From positions 1-40,595 of the IMG/VR virus record IMGVR_UViG_3300046524_000356: a stretch of DNA of 40,595 nucleotides; one strand, given 5' to 3'. Both the position numbers and the translations under genes were made by a program. This DNA is from a virus. Every line of letters begins with the position of its first letter. The stretch's first letter is position 1. The notes below the pieces were generated by a model that worked only from the letters and a program-made list of their open reading frames with translations, ran no database searches and was not told where the DNA came from. Positions 6,949-15,067 of this stretch are shown one piece after another.

Positions 6949-9515
6949 TGTCTCAATTTGAAGCTATTCCACAAGAGCTGCGTCAGCGGCCGCAATGGCT
7001 TGTCTGGCGATTCGAGGAGAACCCGAAGGGCGCCGATAAAAAGCCGCTGAAGGTCCCGTACTACATCAACGGATCGAAGCGCTTCGGCACACAGGGTGAC
7101 GATTCTGACCGCAAGCGTCTCGTCACGCTCGACCGCGCCCTCGCGTTATTGGAGCGCGCGGACACACGGTACACCGGTATCGGCTTCGCGTTCCTTCCTG
7201 GTGACGGCCTGATCGGCGTCGATATCGACAAATGCATCGATGCTGAAACCGGAGAAGTGAGCCAGCTGGCGCAGGACGCCATCGCGGGCTGCGACTCCTA
7301 TACGGAGTATTCGCCGTCTGGTACCGGCGTCCACATCATCGTGTCCGGCGAGACTGAAACGTTCAAGTCGAACAAGATCGGCCTGGAGGTGTTCGCCGGC
7401 CGCCAGTATTTCACGTTCACCGGCCGCCAATACGCGAATAGCCCGGTGACGATTAATCCTATCGCCGCTGCCGAGCTGGCCCGTCTGCGTACCTTGGTGA
7501 AATCGAACGGTCCTGCTGCTGGCTCGCTCGCCAAGCCCGGCGCCCCCCTTCCCCCAGGCGCCGTAGGCGACCGCGCGCGCTTAGAGCAGGCGTTGTCGTT
7601 CATTCCTGCTGACAGCCATGACGTATGGATTCGCGTCGGTATGGGGCTGTTCTCCGCGCTGGGCAACGATGGATTCGGTCTGTGGGATTACTGGTCTTCA
7701 AAGGCCGCGAACTACGGCGGGCCAGACGAATGCAAGCGCCGTTGGGCGTCGTTCCAAGACGGTGTGCGCATCACCGAAGCAACGATTTTCAAGCTGGGCA
7801 TCGATTGCGGCTGGAAACCTCCGCGCTCGATCCTGCCAGCGCCTGTCAAGGCCAGTTCCCCCCGCCCCCCTCGCGCGAGCGAGACCAATGCACCTACGTC
7901 CGGTCCGTCCCCCCCTCCTCCCGGAGGGGGGGCGGCGGCGGTATCCAGCGCGGAGCAAGCTCCGCAAGGGGAAGGGTTAGGACCAGAGGGAGCAGAGGCC
8001 CCCGATTTGAAAGTAGCAGCCGATGCGTCGCAGGGCGATTTCGACGCCGCGATTGAATCGCTGATAGCGGGCGGCCATGACGTTGATCTTCCGGAGCATA
8101 TCGAGTTCGAGGAGCTTCCCTACGGCGAAAGCGCATCGCTTTTCCCAGGGGCGGAGGGGGAGAAGGGCCGCAAGGATAAGCCGAAGAAAGTCTACGGCGC
8201 AGACCACTGGCGCCAGGTGGAAGACGTGCTCGACAACTTCGTCCTGATCTATGGCGAGGACCTAGTGTGGGACTGCCGGCAACGCATGCTGATGAAGCTG
8301 TCTGCGATGCGCACCATTGTGCAGAACTCCGACGTGATGAAGTTCTGGAGCGGCGAGGCCCGTAAGTGGGTGCTGAAGAAGAACATCGTCTTCGATCCGA
8401 AGGAGACGCCAAGCCCTGCGGCGAGCGGTCCCACGGCGACGTTGAACCTGTTCAGTGGCTGGAAGATGACGCCGAAGAAGGGCAGCTGCCTGAAAATTCA
8501 AACGCTGCTAATGCACCTGGTGGACGGCAACGACGAGATGTACGAATGGATCGCGCGTTGGCTGGCTTATCCGCTTCGCAACCCCGGCGCCAAGATGGAA
8601 ACCTCCATCATCATGCACGGCGACGAGGGTTCCGGTAAGAACTTCTTCTTCGAGAAGGTAGTCAAGGCGATTTACGGTGAGTACGGCTATGTGATCGGTA
8701 ATGCGCAACTGGAGGCGAACTTCAACGACTGGGCCAGCATGAAGCTGTTCATGGTGGCCGACGAGGTAGTTACGCGTGCCGAGCTGAAGCAGATGAAGGG
8801 CAAGCTGAAGTATCTGATCTCCGGTGACTCGGTGATCATCAACCCAAAAGGATTGCCGGAACACAGCGAACGCAACCAGATGAACTTCGTGTTCCTGTCG
8901 AACGAGCTGGTGCCCCTTGCGCTGGATAAGACGGACCGGCGTTACCTGGTGATCTGGACGCCACCGGCGCTGGACCGTGAATTCTACGTGGCGGTGGCGC
9001 AGGAGATTGCGGACGGCGGCATCGAGGCGTTCTATCACTACCTGATGCACGAGCTGGACATGGGAGATTTCAACGAGCACACGAAGCCGATCTACAACGA
9101 TGCGAAAGACCGTCTGATCGAGAAAAGCCTGGCGCCGGCCGAGCGCTTCTACCGCGAATGGGCTAACGGCTTGCTGCCACTGCCTTTCCACACGGTGGGC
9201 GTTCAACAACTATATGACGCGTTCCAAGTGTGGTGCGGCCGGTCGGGGGAATCGCGGTACACGACAATGACCACGTTCAGCCCCCAAGTCGAGCGGTATG
9301 CCGGCCAGGCCCTGAGAAAGCACGCGGTCAAGTATGAGTACGGCCACGTGGTGAAGCAGCGCACCGTCTTCCTCGTTGGCGAGCAGCCAGCAGGAAAGCC
9401 GACCATTCGTGACTGGGCAGAGGATGCCTGTGCATCGTTTGAGCAAGCGTTTCAGAAATACCGTCGACGGGATTATGTCGGTGATGTGGAGACTAACCCT
9501 CCATACGCGGCCTAA
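6948..9515 (+). CDS. Phage primase-helicase (primase, PriCT and SF3-type helicase)
   Basis: An 855-aa replication protein. Residues about 1-180 form a PrimPol-like primase, with GIGFAFLPGDGLIGVDIDKC holding the acidic metal-binding residues and a later SPSGTGVHI. Residues about 210-285 resemble a PriCT domain (LSFIPADSHDVWIRVGMGLF). A long Pro/Gly/Ala-rich linker (about 295-350) is built from repeat-like DNA. The C-terminal helicase (DUF5906/SF3 type) has Walker A GDEGSGKN at about 558-565 and Walker B-like LFMVADEV at about 600. It would prime and unwind DNA for prophage replication. Unusual feature: the repeat-rich linker. Confidence 0.88.
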   Translation: MSQFEAIPQELRQRPQWLVWRFEENPKGADKKPLKVPYYINGSKRFGTQGDDSDRKRLVTLDRALALLERADTRYTGIGFAFLPGDGLIGVDIDKCIDAETGEVSQLAQDAIAGCDSYTEYSPSGTGVHIIVSGETETFKSNKIGLEVFAGRQYFTFTGRQYANSPVTINPIAAAELARLRTLVKSNGPAAGSLAKPGAPLPPGAVGDRARLEQALSFIPADSHDVWIRVGMGLFSALGNDGFGLWDYWSSKAANYGGPDECKRRWASFQDGVRITEATIFKLGIDCGWKPPRSILPAPVKASSPRPPRASETNAPTSGPSPPPPGGGAAAVSSAEQAPQGEGLGPEGAEAPDLKVAADASQGDFDAAIESLIAGGHDVDLPEHIEFEELPYGESASLFPGAEGEKGRKDKPKKVYGADHWRQVEDVLDNFVLIYGEDLVWDCRQRMLMKLSAMRTIVQNSDVMKFWSGEARKWVLKKNIVFDPKETPSPAASGPTATLNLFSGWKMTPKKGSCLKIQTLLMHLVDGNDEMYEWIARWLAYPLRNPGAKMETSIIMHGDEGSGKNFFFEKVVKAIYGEYGYVIGNAQLEANFNDWASMKLFMVADEVVTRAELKQMKGKLKYLISGDSVIINPKGLPEHSERNQMNFVFLSNELVPLALDKTDRRYLVIWTPPALDREFYVAVAQEIADGGIEAFYHYLMHELDMGDFNEHTKPIYNDAKDRLIEKSLAPAERFYREWANGLLPLPFHTVGVQQLYDAFQVWCGRSGESRYTTMTTFSPQVERYAGQALRKHAVKYEYGHVVKQRTVFLVGEQPAGKPTIRDWAEDACASFEQAFQKYRRRDYVGDVETNPPYAA
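7855..7980. repeat. Repeat-like, palindrome-rich insert inside the primase linker
   Basis: A stretch of C-runs and G-runs with CCTCC-C-GGAGG (7917-7927) and GCGGAGC-AA-GCTCCGC (7950-7965). Composition differs sharply from the flanking coding sequence. It reads in frame as a Pro/Gly/Ala linker. It looks like a dispersed intergenic-type repeat that has entered the gene without breaking it. Confidence 0.5.
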
Positions 9516-9784
9516 CCCTCCACATCGGAAACCCGCATGGATACTAGGTTTGTGGGGAGTGTTGACGGTATTGGCGGATATTTTGAAGCCCACGCGCACG
9601 TAGAGCGCCGGACACAGCATGAAACAAAAAGCGGCGACATATTTTTTTAAGCAATTCTGATTTAGGTATCAATACTGTCAATACAGTCAATAAAGCTAGG
9701 AAAAATCAGGCTCTCCGGTGTGGGGGGTAATGTTGGTGGTATTGGCGGTGATGAAAATACGGGCAAAACTAGGAGAGGTTGGTC
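9516..9784. other. Repeat-rich gap after primase, candidate replication origin
   Basis: This 269-bp gap has no convincing gene. It contains three consecutive 9-mers TATCAATAC, TGTCAATAC and AGTCAATAA (9667-9693). An imperfect direct repeat lies at 9551-9577 and 9721-9747, both ending GGTATTGGCGG. CTAACCCTCCA occurs at 9493-9503 and 9512-9522, across the primase stop. An AT-rich stretch lies around 9637-9700. Iteron-like repeats plus AT-rich DNA beside a primase suggest an origin. This is inference. Confidence 0.4.
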
Positions 9785-10363
9785 ATGGGTGTAGAAATTA
9801 AAGTGGATGGCATTTCGTTCGCTGAAGTGGTGACGGCAGCGCGTCCGGTGCAGAAGCAATCCGTGGAGCGCCACGCTAACGTGGATGCGCCAGCGCGTCA
9901 GGAATTCCTAGCCCGAATGGATAACTGGCGCAAGGTCGTGCATGGTCCGGTGACGGCTGGGGCAGCCTCACAATATTGCGCAGGCTGGGCGAAGCTTTAC
10001 GTTCATTTGCGCACCAGCGAAGCGCCGCCGGCACAGGAGCTTCTGGACGAAAAACACAAGCCGCTCAGTCCACTGGTGTCGGCGAATGTGCTGGATGCAT
10101 GGCTGGTTGAGGCTGCATGGCGAACGCTGGCCGACTATAACGAGCGCCAAGCACTCAAGAGCCTTTATATCCAGCGCTGGCCAGCGTCGCAAATCCGCCG
10201 CTTCCTGCGTGGTGTTCGTGGCCCACACGTGCCGCTGGTGATCGCGAAAGCGGAGAAAAATTTGCAAAGGGTCTTGAAATGCGTGGACGAGGCGGCTACC
10301 ATTCGCTTTACAACTTGCCTGCCGGGGTGTCCCGTGCCTACAGCCGAAACGGCGTCTCCTTAG
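9785..10363 (+). CDS. Putative late-gene antiterminator (Q-like)
   Basis: A 192-aa protein with a strong ribosome site (AGGAGAGG) 6 nt before the ATG at 9785. The C-terminal half (about residues 95-170) has helices LVEAAWRTLADYNERQALKSLY then WPASQIRRFLRGVRG and a final AEKNLQRVLKC, the layout of the sigma-region-4-like HTH of phage antitermination proteins. Position fits as well: last early gene, just before the late module, which begins with a terminator. The family match is from pattern only. It ends at a terminator hairpin shared with the opposing gene. Confidence 0.45.
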   Translation: MGVEIKVDGISFAEVVTAARPVQKQSVERHANVDAPARQEFLARMDNWRKVVHGPVTAGAASQYCAGWAKLYVHLRTSEAPPAQELLDEKHKPLSPLVSANVLDAWLVEAAWRTLADYNERQALKSLYIQRWPASQIRRFLRGVRGPHVPLVIAKAEKNLQRVLKCVDEAATIRFTTCLPGCPVPTAETASP

Positions 10364-10394
10364 AGGAGGCGGCTGTTCGCCTGTAGATGACCCG

Positions 10395-10422
10395 AAGCCC
10401 TGCATCTAACCAGGGCTTTTTT
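10395..10422 (+). terminator. Intrinsic terminator after the Q-like gene
   Basis: AAGCCCTG (10395-10402), an 8-nt loop, CAGGGCTT (10411-10418) and a T-run. Its loop contains the stop codon of the opposing membrane-protein gene. Confidence 0.8.
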
Positions 10423-11302
10423 CTTGCGGTTTTGTTTTGGTGGCCTGTTCTTTGGTCTCTACCTTTCCGCCCTTCAAAAGGATGGCAGAGTTTTGGACAC
10501 CTTTTATTACAAGCTCGTACGGGTGTTGTGTGGCGCGTTCGCGTTCGCTTCGGTTGATCAAAAGCAGCTTTAATACGGCGATGTCCCGGTTCGTCGTCGG
10601 CACAGTAGAAGGTCGTGAGGATAGGTAGCGTAGCGCATCGAAATACCTTTTTGTATCCTCTTGTACAGCTAAAAGAATTAGCACTCGAGCGTTACAAGCT
10701 CGATAGACGTACACAATGAAAACCGCCATGCTCACGTAAAGTCCTAAGATGACTTGCTGCGTGATCGCCGGGAGTTCTTTTTGCAGAACAACGTTGTACA
10801 GAGCAAAGTTCAACATCAGGCCAACATTAAATAGTATGAATAGGTTCAGCATGTAGCGCTTGATCTTCGTTGCGCTCTCCATTTCTTGATCGGCTGCGAA
10901 TATGAGATCAGAGCGTGCCTTTGACATCTCTCTCTCCTGTTCAACGTCGCGCCGCATTGCGAACAACTGATCTAGTGACAGACCGTCTACGTCGCCACTT
11001 ATTTTCGTACGGATCGCCGTATCTATGATGGTTCCCATATCCTGTTCTTCGTCGACGATACCGTGCTCAGCCTTGCTGAGCTCCACAAGGCGTGACTGAA
11101 GTGTTAGTACCTGTTCCTGAAGCACTGAAAACTGCTTAATGAATGTCGGTGCCACTTCAGGAATCAATATACTCAGATTGAAGTGGGGGAGCCACTTTGG
11201 CCGATATCGCTCGGGGATTGCAGTACTGACCGCGATAGCGGCGCCTACGCCCACTGCACTTAGGATTGCGGGTATTAGTTCCATTACCGCGCCAGTGGCC
11301 AT
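10406..11302 (-). CDS. Coiled-coil membrane protein, accessory 'moron' candidate
   Basis: A 298-aa protein. There are three hydrophobic segments at about 8-28, 150-173 and 181-201. The region between the first and second is charged and helical (FSVLQEQVLTLQSRLVELSK, DVEQEREMSKARSD), probably a coiled coil, and the C-terminus is Lys-rich. No enzyme motif is visible and I do not recognise a family. It is alone on the minus strand between early and late modules, has lower GC than its neighbours, a ribosome site GGAGGG and its own -10 (TATAAT at 11330-11335). These are the marks of a gene expressed from the lysogen. Superinfection exclusion or abortive infection is a reasonable guess, not shown. 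Confidence 0.75.
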   Translation of the reverse strand: MATGAVMELIPAILSAVGVGAAIAVSTAIPERYRPKWLPHFNLSILIPEVAPTFIKQFSVLQEQVLTLQSRLVELSKAEHGIVDEEQDMGTIIDTAIRTKISGDVDGLSLDQLFAMRRDVEQEREMSKARSDLIFAADQEMESATKIKRYMLNLFILFNVGLMLNFALYNVVLQKELPAITQQVILGLYVSMAVFIVYVYRACNARVLILLAVQEDTKRYFDALRYLSSRPSTVPTTNRDIAVLKLLLINRSERERATQHPYELVIKGVQNSAILLKGGKVETKEQATKTKPQEKSPG

Positions 11303-11329
11303 ATTCCCTCCGTAAATTTATGTTGCAAA

Positions 11330-11335
11330 ATTATA
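11330..11335 (-). promoter_or_regulatory. -10 element of the membrane-protein gene
   Basis: Read on the minus strand, a perfect TATAAT lies 28 bp before the start codon. No clear -35 is present at 17 bp, so the promoter is only partly supported. Confidence 0.45.
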
Positions 11336-11425
11336 ACTCAAATGTATTCATTTCCATTAACCGCGAAAGGTTGTGATCGGTCTCGACCCGCTGCGTAGCT
11401 GTGAATACAAACTATGTTTTTCCTT

Positions 11426-11447
11426 GCCCGGTCCGCCGGGCTTTTTT
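11426..11447 (+). terminator. Leader terminator before the late operon
   Basis: GCCCGG (11426-11431), TCCG loop, CCGGGC (11436-11441), six Ts. It stands upstream of the first late gene and just before palindrome copy 2. A terminator here fits a late leader that needs antitermination. Confidence 0.8.
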
Positions 11448-11456
11448 ATTCAAGCA

Positions 11457-11472
11457 GTGCAGACGTCTGCAC
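11457..11472. repeat. 16-bp palindrome, copy 2 of 5
   Basis: A perfect GTGCAGACGTCTGCAC in the gap between the leader terminator and the ribosome site of the first late gene; its last base is next to AAGGGGG. Confidence 0.95.
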
Positions 11473-11482
11473 AAGGGGGCGA

Positions 11483-12148
11483 ATGGACATCTCGGTGCAA
11501 TCGAATCTGCGGCAGGTACAGCGCCAGTTCGGCGCGTTCATCGAAAGACAGCTGCCGTTCGCCACAGCCATGGCCCTGACCGCAGTGGGCAAGCATGTGC
11601 AGGCGGACGAGAAGAAACAGTTCAATCGCGTACTGGATCGCCCGACGCCGTTCACGCTGAACGCGGTTGGTGTCATGGCCGCGCGTAAGAGCGATCTGCG
11701 GGCAGTGGTGTACGTCAAGGATAAGGCCGCCGGCTACCTGGCGCCGTATGAAAGCGGCGACGTGCAGGAGGTAAACGGGCGCGCGGTCTTGAACCCGAAA
11801 GCGTCGCCGGTCAACCAGTACGGCAACTTGCCGCGCAACCTTATCGCGCGATTGAAGGGGCGCGCCGATGTCTTCATCGGTCCCGTCAAGACCAAGAGCG
11901 GCGAGGTGATCAACGGTGTATGGCAACGGCCATACATGCGCGGCGGCAGCGGCAAGGTGCGGGGCAACTCAAAGCTGGGGCGCGGCTACAACACATCGGG
12001 TGCGCTCAAGCTGCTGGTGCGGTTCACCGACCCGCAGTCGACGACGAAGCGCCTCGGCTACCGATCCACTGCCAAGGCCAGCATTGACCGGAATTTTCAG
12101 GCTGAGTTCACCCGCGCCCTTGCGCGCGCAACGGCCACGGCGCACTGA
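11483..12148 (+). CDS. Hypothetical phage structural/morphogenesis protein, first late gene
   Basis: A 221-aa protein. The start ATG at 11483 follows AAGGGGG; a longer reading frame would translate through the terminator and palindrome, so I reject it. The sequence (FIERQLPFATAMALTAVGKHV, YESGDVQEVNGRAVLNPKAS, a Gly/Arg-rich loop, then LLVRFTDPQSTTKRLGYR) resembles proteins that precede terminase in beta- and gammaproteobacterial prophages, perhaps a minor virion protein. No catalytic motif is seen. Placing it before terminase is unusual for a lambda-type order. Confidence 0.65.
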   Translation: MDISVQSNLRQVQRQFGAFIERQLPFATAMALTAVGKHVQADEKKQFNRVLDRPTPFTLNAVGVMAARKSDLRAVVYVKDKAAGYLAPYESGDVQEVNGRAVLNPKASPVNQYGNLPRNLIARLKGRADVFIGPVKTKSGEVINGVWQRPYMRGGSGKVRGNSKLGRGYNTSGALKLLVRFTDPQSTTKRLGYRSTAKASIDRNFQAEFTRALARATATAH

Positions 12149-12264
12149 CCGAAGGCCGAGACTGCCTATTAGATATGCAACGGGTCCCTCCTGGGGGGCT
12201 CTGTACCACGGGCATTGCGCGCCGCGATCTCTCGCTACGCCAAAAACTTTTGTAAGGGGGTTGT
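12149..12264. other. Gap before terminase, candidate cos/packaging site
   Basis: A 116-bp gap with no gene. It holds GGGTCCCTCCTGGGGGG (12182-12198) and a GC-rich stretch with GCGCGCCGCGATCTCTCGC. Phages with Nu1/GpA-type terminase package from a cos site immediately upstream of the small-subunit gene. The exact cut position cannot be read from the sequence. Confidence 0.35.
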
Positions 12265-12783
12265 ATGGTGGACCTTCAGTCTCCCATGACACAGACAGCT
12301 TTCGGCCAACTGGTCGGGATCAGTCAGCAAGCGGTCAGCGATTTACTTCGCCGCGACGTGCTGAACGGTGGCGGGTCTGGCGAGGTGTGGCTCCACCAGT
12401 ATTGCGCGCACCTGCGCGAACAGGCCGCCGGCCGCGCCGCTGCCGGCGAGCTGGATCTGGCCGGCGAGCGCGCGCGCTTGGCGCGAGCCCAGTCCGAACG
12501 GATCGAAATGCAAAACGCCGAAACCCGGCGTGAGAGCGCGCCGGTTGTGCTGCTGGAAATCGCCATCGCATCGATGGGCCGCAAGGTCGCTGCGATCCTG
12601 GAAGCCATCCCCGTAAAGATCAAGCGCCGCAGCAAACACCTGACTGCCGAGGACATCGAGATCATCACCGCCGAAATCACCAAGGCGCGCAACATCGCCG
12701 CCTCGGCCCAGTTCGATATGGAAGACCCCGATGGATCTAAGCGAGATACAGAGAGCGATACGGAGCGGCCTGAAGTCGCTTGA
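12265..12783 (+). CDS. terS: Terminase small subunit, Nu1-like
   Basis: A 172-aa protein that recognises the packaging site and recruits the large subunit. The N-terminal winged HTH (TAFGQLVGISQQAVSDLLRR) is the Nu1 pattern; the middle (LDLAGERARLARAQSERIEMQNAE) is a long helix typical of the dimer or oligomer region. The end (MEDPDGSKRDTESDTERP) is charged and flexible. AAGGGGG lies 4 nt before the ATG at 12265. The 3' end overlaps the large-subunit gene by 53 bp. Confidence 0.85.
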   Translation: MVDLQSPMTQTAFGQLVGISQQAVSDLLRRDVLNGGGSGEVWLHQYCAHLREQAAGRAAAGELDLAGERARLARAQSERIEMQNAETRRESAPVVLLEIAIASMGRKVAAILEAIPVKIKRRSKHLTAEDIEIITAEITKARNIAASAQFDMEDPDGSKRDTESDTERPEVA

Positions 12784-14800
12784 GGCGCCGGAACCGATCC
12801 GCCTGTCGGAATGGGCGGCTAAGCACTTCTACCTGAGCGCCGAATCCTCCTACGTGGAGGGCAGCTGGGAAGCCTATCCGTTCCAGCCGGCCATCATGGA
12901 CGCGTTCGGCAACGACGACATCGAGGTCGTCGTGGTGAAGAAGTCAGCGCGCGTCGGCTACACCAAGATGCTGGTGGCGTTGATCGCGTACGTCGCGCAC
13001 CACAAACGGCGCAATCAGGCTGTCTGGCAACCGACAGATGACGACTCTGACGAGTTCGTCAAAACCGAGTTGGACACCATGCTGCGCGACGTCAAGGTCA
13101 TGCGCGAGGTGTTCCCGCAAGGCCGTGGCCACGACAAGCGCGACACGCTCAGCGGCAAGATCTTCCTCGGCTCGCGCCTGTACACCAAGGGCGGCAAGGC
13201 CGCGCGCAGTTACCGCCGGATCTCGGTGGACTACGCGATCCTGGATGAGCTGGACGGCTTCGACCACGACATCGAGAAAGAGGGTAGCCCGGACAAACTG
13301 GCCGGCAAGCGCGTCGAGGGCGCGGTATTCCCGAAGGAGGTGATGGGGTCTACGCCGAAGCTGAAGGGCTTTAGCCGGATCGAGGCGCGGGAGGAACAGT
13401 GCGAGCTACGCTTCCGCTTCCAAGTGCCATGCCCGTCGTGCGGCGAGTATCACACGGTGGCGTGGGGCGGGAAGGACAAGCGCTACGGCTTCAAGTGGGT
13501 CGACCGCAATCCGGCCACGGTCGGGCATGTGTGCCCGCACTGCGCGACCTTGTACACGCAGGCCGACTACCTGAAAGTTTGGCAGCGTGGTCGTTGGGTG
13601 GCGCAAGACGGCACATGGATCGATAGTGACTCGCGCTTCCGCAACGAAGATGGCGACATCGTGGCGCCGCCGCGTTCCGTGGCGTTCTTCATCTGGACCG
13701 GATACAGCCCGCAGGCTGCCTGGGAGCAGATCGTCCGCGACTACCTCGCGGCGGTCGACAAGGCGCGGGCGGGCGACACCAGCGAACTGAAGACCTTCAC
13801 CAACACCACGCTGGGCGAAACCTGGCAGGAAGAAGTAGAACAGACAGAAACCGACGCCCTTAAACGGCGCGCGGAGCAATATGCGCTGCGCACCGTCCCG
13901 CGCGGCGGCCTGGTGCTGACCGCTGGCATCGACGTGCAGAGCAATCGCTTTGAGTGCGTTGTATGGGCGCACGGGCGCGGCGAAGAGATGTGGCTGGTCG
14001 ACCACCACATCATCGACGCCAATCCGGCCGACGAGCGTGATTGGGAGGAGAAACTCGATCCATACCTGCAACTGGTGTTTCGCCATGAGGGTGGCCAGCT
14101 GCTACCGATTGAATGCACCGCCATCGACACCGGTGGCCACTTCACGCACCAGGCGTACAACTTCTGCCGCACGCGTGCGCGCCGCAAGATTTACGCGGTC
14201 AAGGGTGATAGCCGGCAAGGCCAGCCAGTCAAAGGGCGCAGCAGCCTGCAGGACGTCAACCATCGTGGCCAGGTAATCAAACGCGGCGTGAAGCTGTGGA
14301 TGGTCGGCACCGATACGGCCAAAGACTTGATCCACGGTCGCCTGCAGGTCGAGCAGCACGGCGCCGGCTTCGTCCACTTTGGCGCTGGCCTGTCCGATGA
14401 GTTTTATGAGCAGCTGACCGCCGAGGTCCGTGTGCTGCAAAAAACCGCCACGGGCGAGCAGTACCGGTGGGTAAAGCGGCGCCAGCGCAATGAGGTGCTG
14501 GACTGCACCGTGTACGCGGTGTTCGCCGCGCACAGCCTGGACCTGCACCGCTATACCGAAAAGATGTGGGCGAAGCTCGAAAGCGTCGTCAACCCGCCGA
14601 TGTCGGACCTGTTCGACATGCCGGCGCCGACGCAGGCAAACGTCGCCGAACCGCTGCCTGTTGGCGAGTTGGCCGAGCGCATGGTGCAGGTACTGCAGGC
14701 AGTCAAGAAGATCACCGAGGCAGGTCCGACCGTATCGGTGAAGACTGCCGCGCCAACGGAGAAGCGAAGCCGGCTCGCCGGATTACTGAACAAGGGGTAA
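12731..14800 (+). CDS. terL: Terminase large subunit, GpA family
   Basis: A 689-aa DNA-packaging motor and nuclease. The ATPase has a Walker A variant KKSARVGYTK at residues 70-79 and a Walker B with DE at 172-173 (AILDELDG). A zinc-binding-like pair CPSC (234-237) and CPHC (268-271) follows, as in the lambda GpA family. The C-terminal nuclease domain includes AGIDVQSNRFEC (about 397-408), where the Asp is a likely metal ligand. Length fits GpA (about 640). It overlaps the small subunit and is followed after 3 bp by gpW. Confidence 0.93.
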   Translation: MDLSEIQRAIRSGLKSLEAPEPIRLSEWAAKHFYLSAESSYVEGSWEAYPFQPAIMDAFGNDDIEVVVVKKSARVGYTKMLVALIAYVAHHKRRNQAVWQPTDDDSDEFVKTELDTMLRDVKVMREVFPQGRGHDKRDTLSGKIFLGSRLYTKGGKAARSYRRISVDYAILDELDGFDHDIEKEGSPDKLAGKRVEGAVFPKEVMGSTPKLKGFSRIEAREEQCELRFRFQVPCPSCGEYHTVAWGGKDKRYGFKWVDRNPATVGHVCPHCATLYTQADYLKVWQRGRWVAQDGTWIDSDSRFRNEDGDIVAPPRSVAFFIWTGYSPQAAWEQIVRDYLAAVDKARAGDTSELKTFTNTTLGETWQEEVEQTETDALKRRAEQYALRTVPRGGLVLTAGIDVQSNRFECVVWAHGRGEEMWLVDHHIIDANPADERDWEEKLDPYLQLVFRHEGGQLLPIECTAIDTGGHFTHQAYNFCRTRARRKIYAVKGDSRQGQPVKGRSSLQDVNHRGQVIKRGVKLWMVGTDTAKDLIHGRLQVEQHGAGFVHFGAGLSDEFYEQLTAEVRVLQKTATGEQYRWVKRRQRNEVLDCTVYAVFAAHSLDLHRYTEKMWAKLESVVNPPMSDLFDMPAPTQANVAEPLPVGELAERMVQVLQAVKKITEAGPTVSVKTAAPTEKRSRLAGLLNKG

Positions 14801-14803
14801 AAC

Positions 14804-15067
14804 ATGCAATTCAATCCAAGAGGCGGCCTGCTGGCGGGGGTGCAGACGTCTGCACTGCAAGCGGCGCTGAAGGCCGCACAGCAGGCATACATCGATCTGT
14901 CGACCGGCGCCAAGGGCGAATCCTATGCCTACACGCAGGGCGACGGCTCCAAGTCGGTGACGTACACGAAGGCCGATCTGCCGGCACTGTCGGCGTTGAT
15001 TCAGTCTCTGCAGGCGCAACTGGGGATCGTTGCCCGTCCGCGCCGCGCTATCAATCTGAGGTTCTGA
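14804..15067 (+). CDS. Head-to-tail joining protein, gpW family
   Basis: An 87-aa protein matching the lambda gpW layout: helix (ALQAALKAAQQAYIDLSTG), beta hairpin (QGDGSKSVTYTKADL), helix (ALSALIQSLQAQLG) and a basic tail. gpW plugs the portal after packaging. It is longer than lambda gpW (68 aa) by an N-terminal extension, which includes palindrome copy 3 read as VQTSA at residues 13-17. Without that extension the homologous part would start at about residue 18. The stop overlaps the portal start. Confidence 0.8.
   Translation: MQFNPRGGLLAGVQTSALQAALKAAQQAYIDLSTGAKGESYAYTQGDGSKSVTYTKADLPALSALIQSLQAQLGIVARPRRAINLRF
14840..14855. repeat. 16-bp palindrome, copy 3 of 5
   Basis: A perfect GTGCAGACGTCTGCAC inside the gpW-like gene, read as V-Q-T-S-A in the N-terminal extension. 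Confidence 0.95.
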
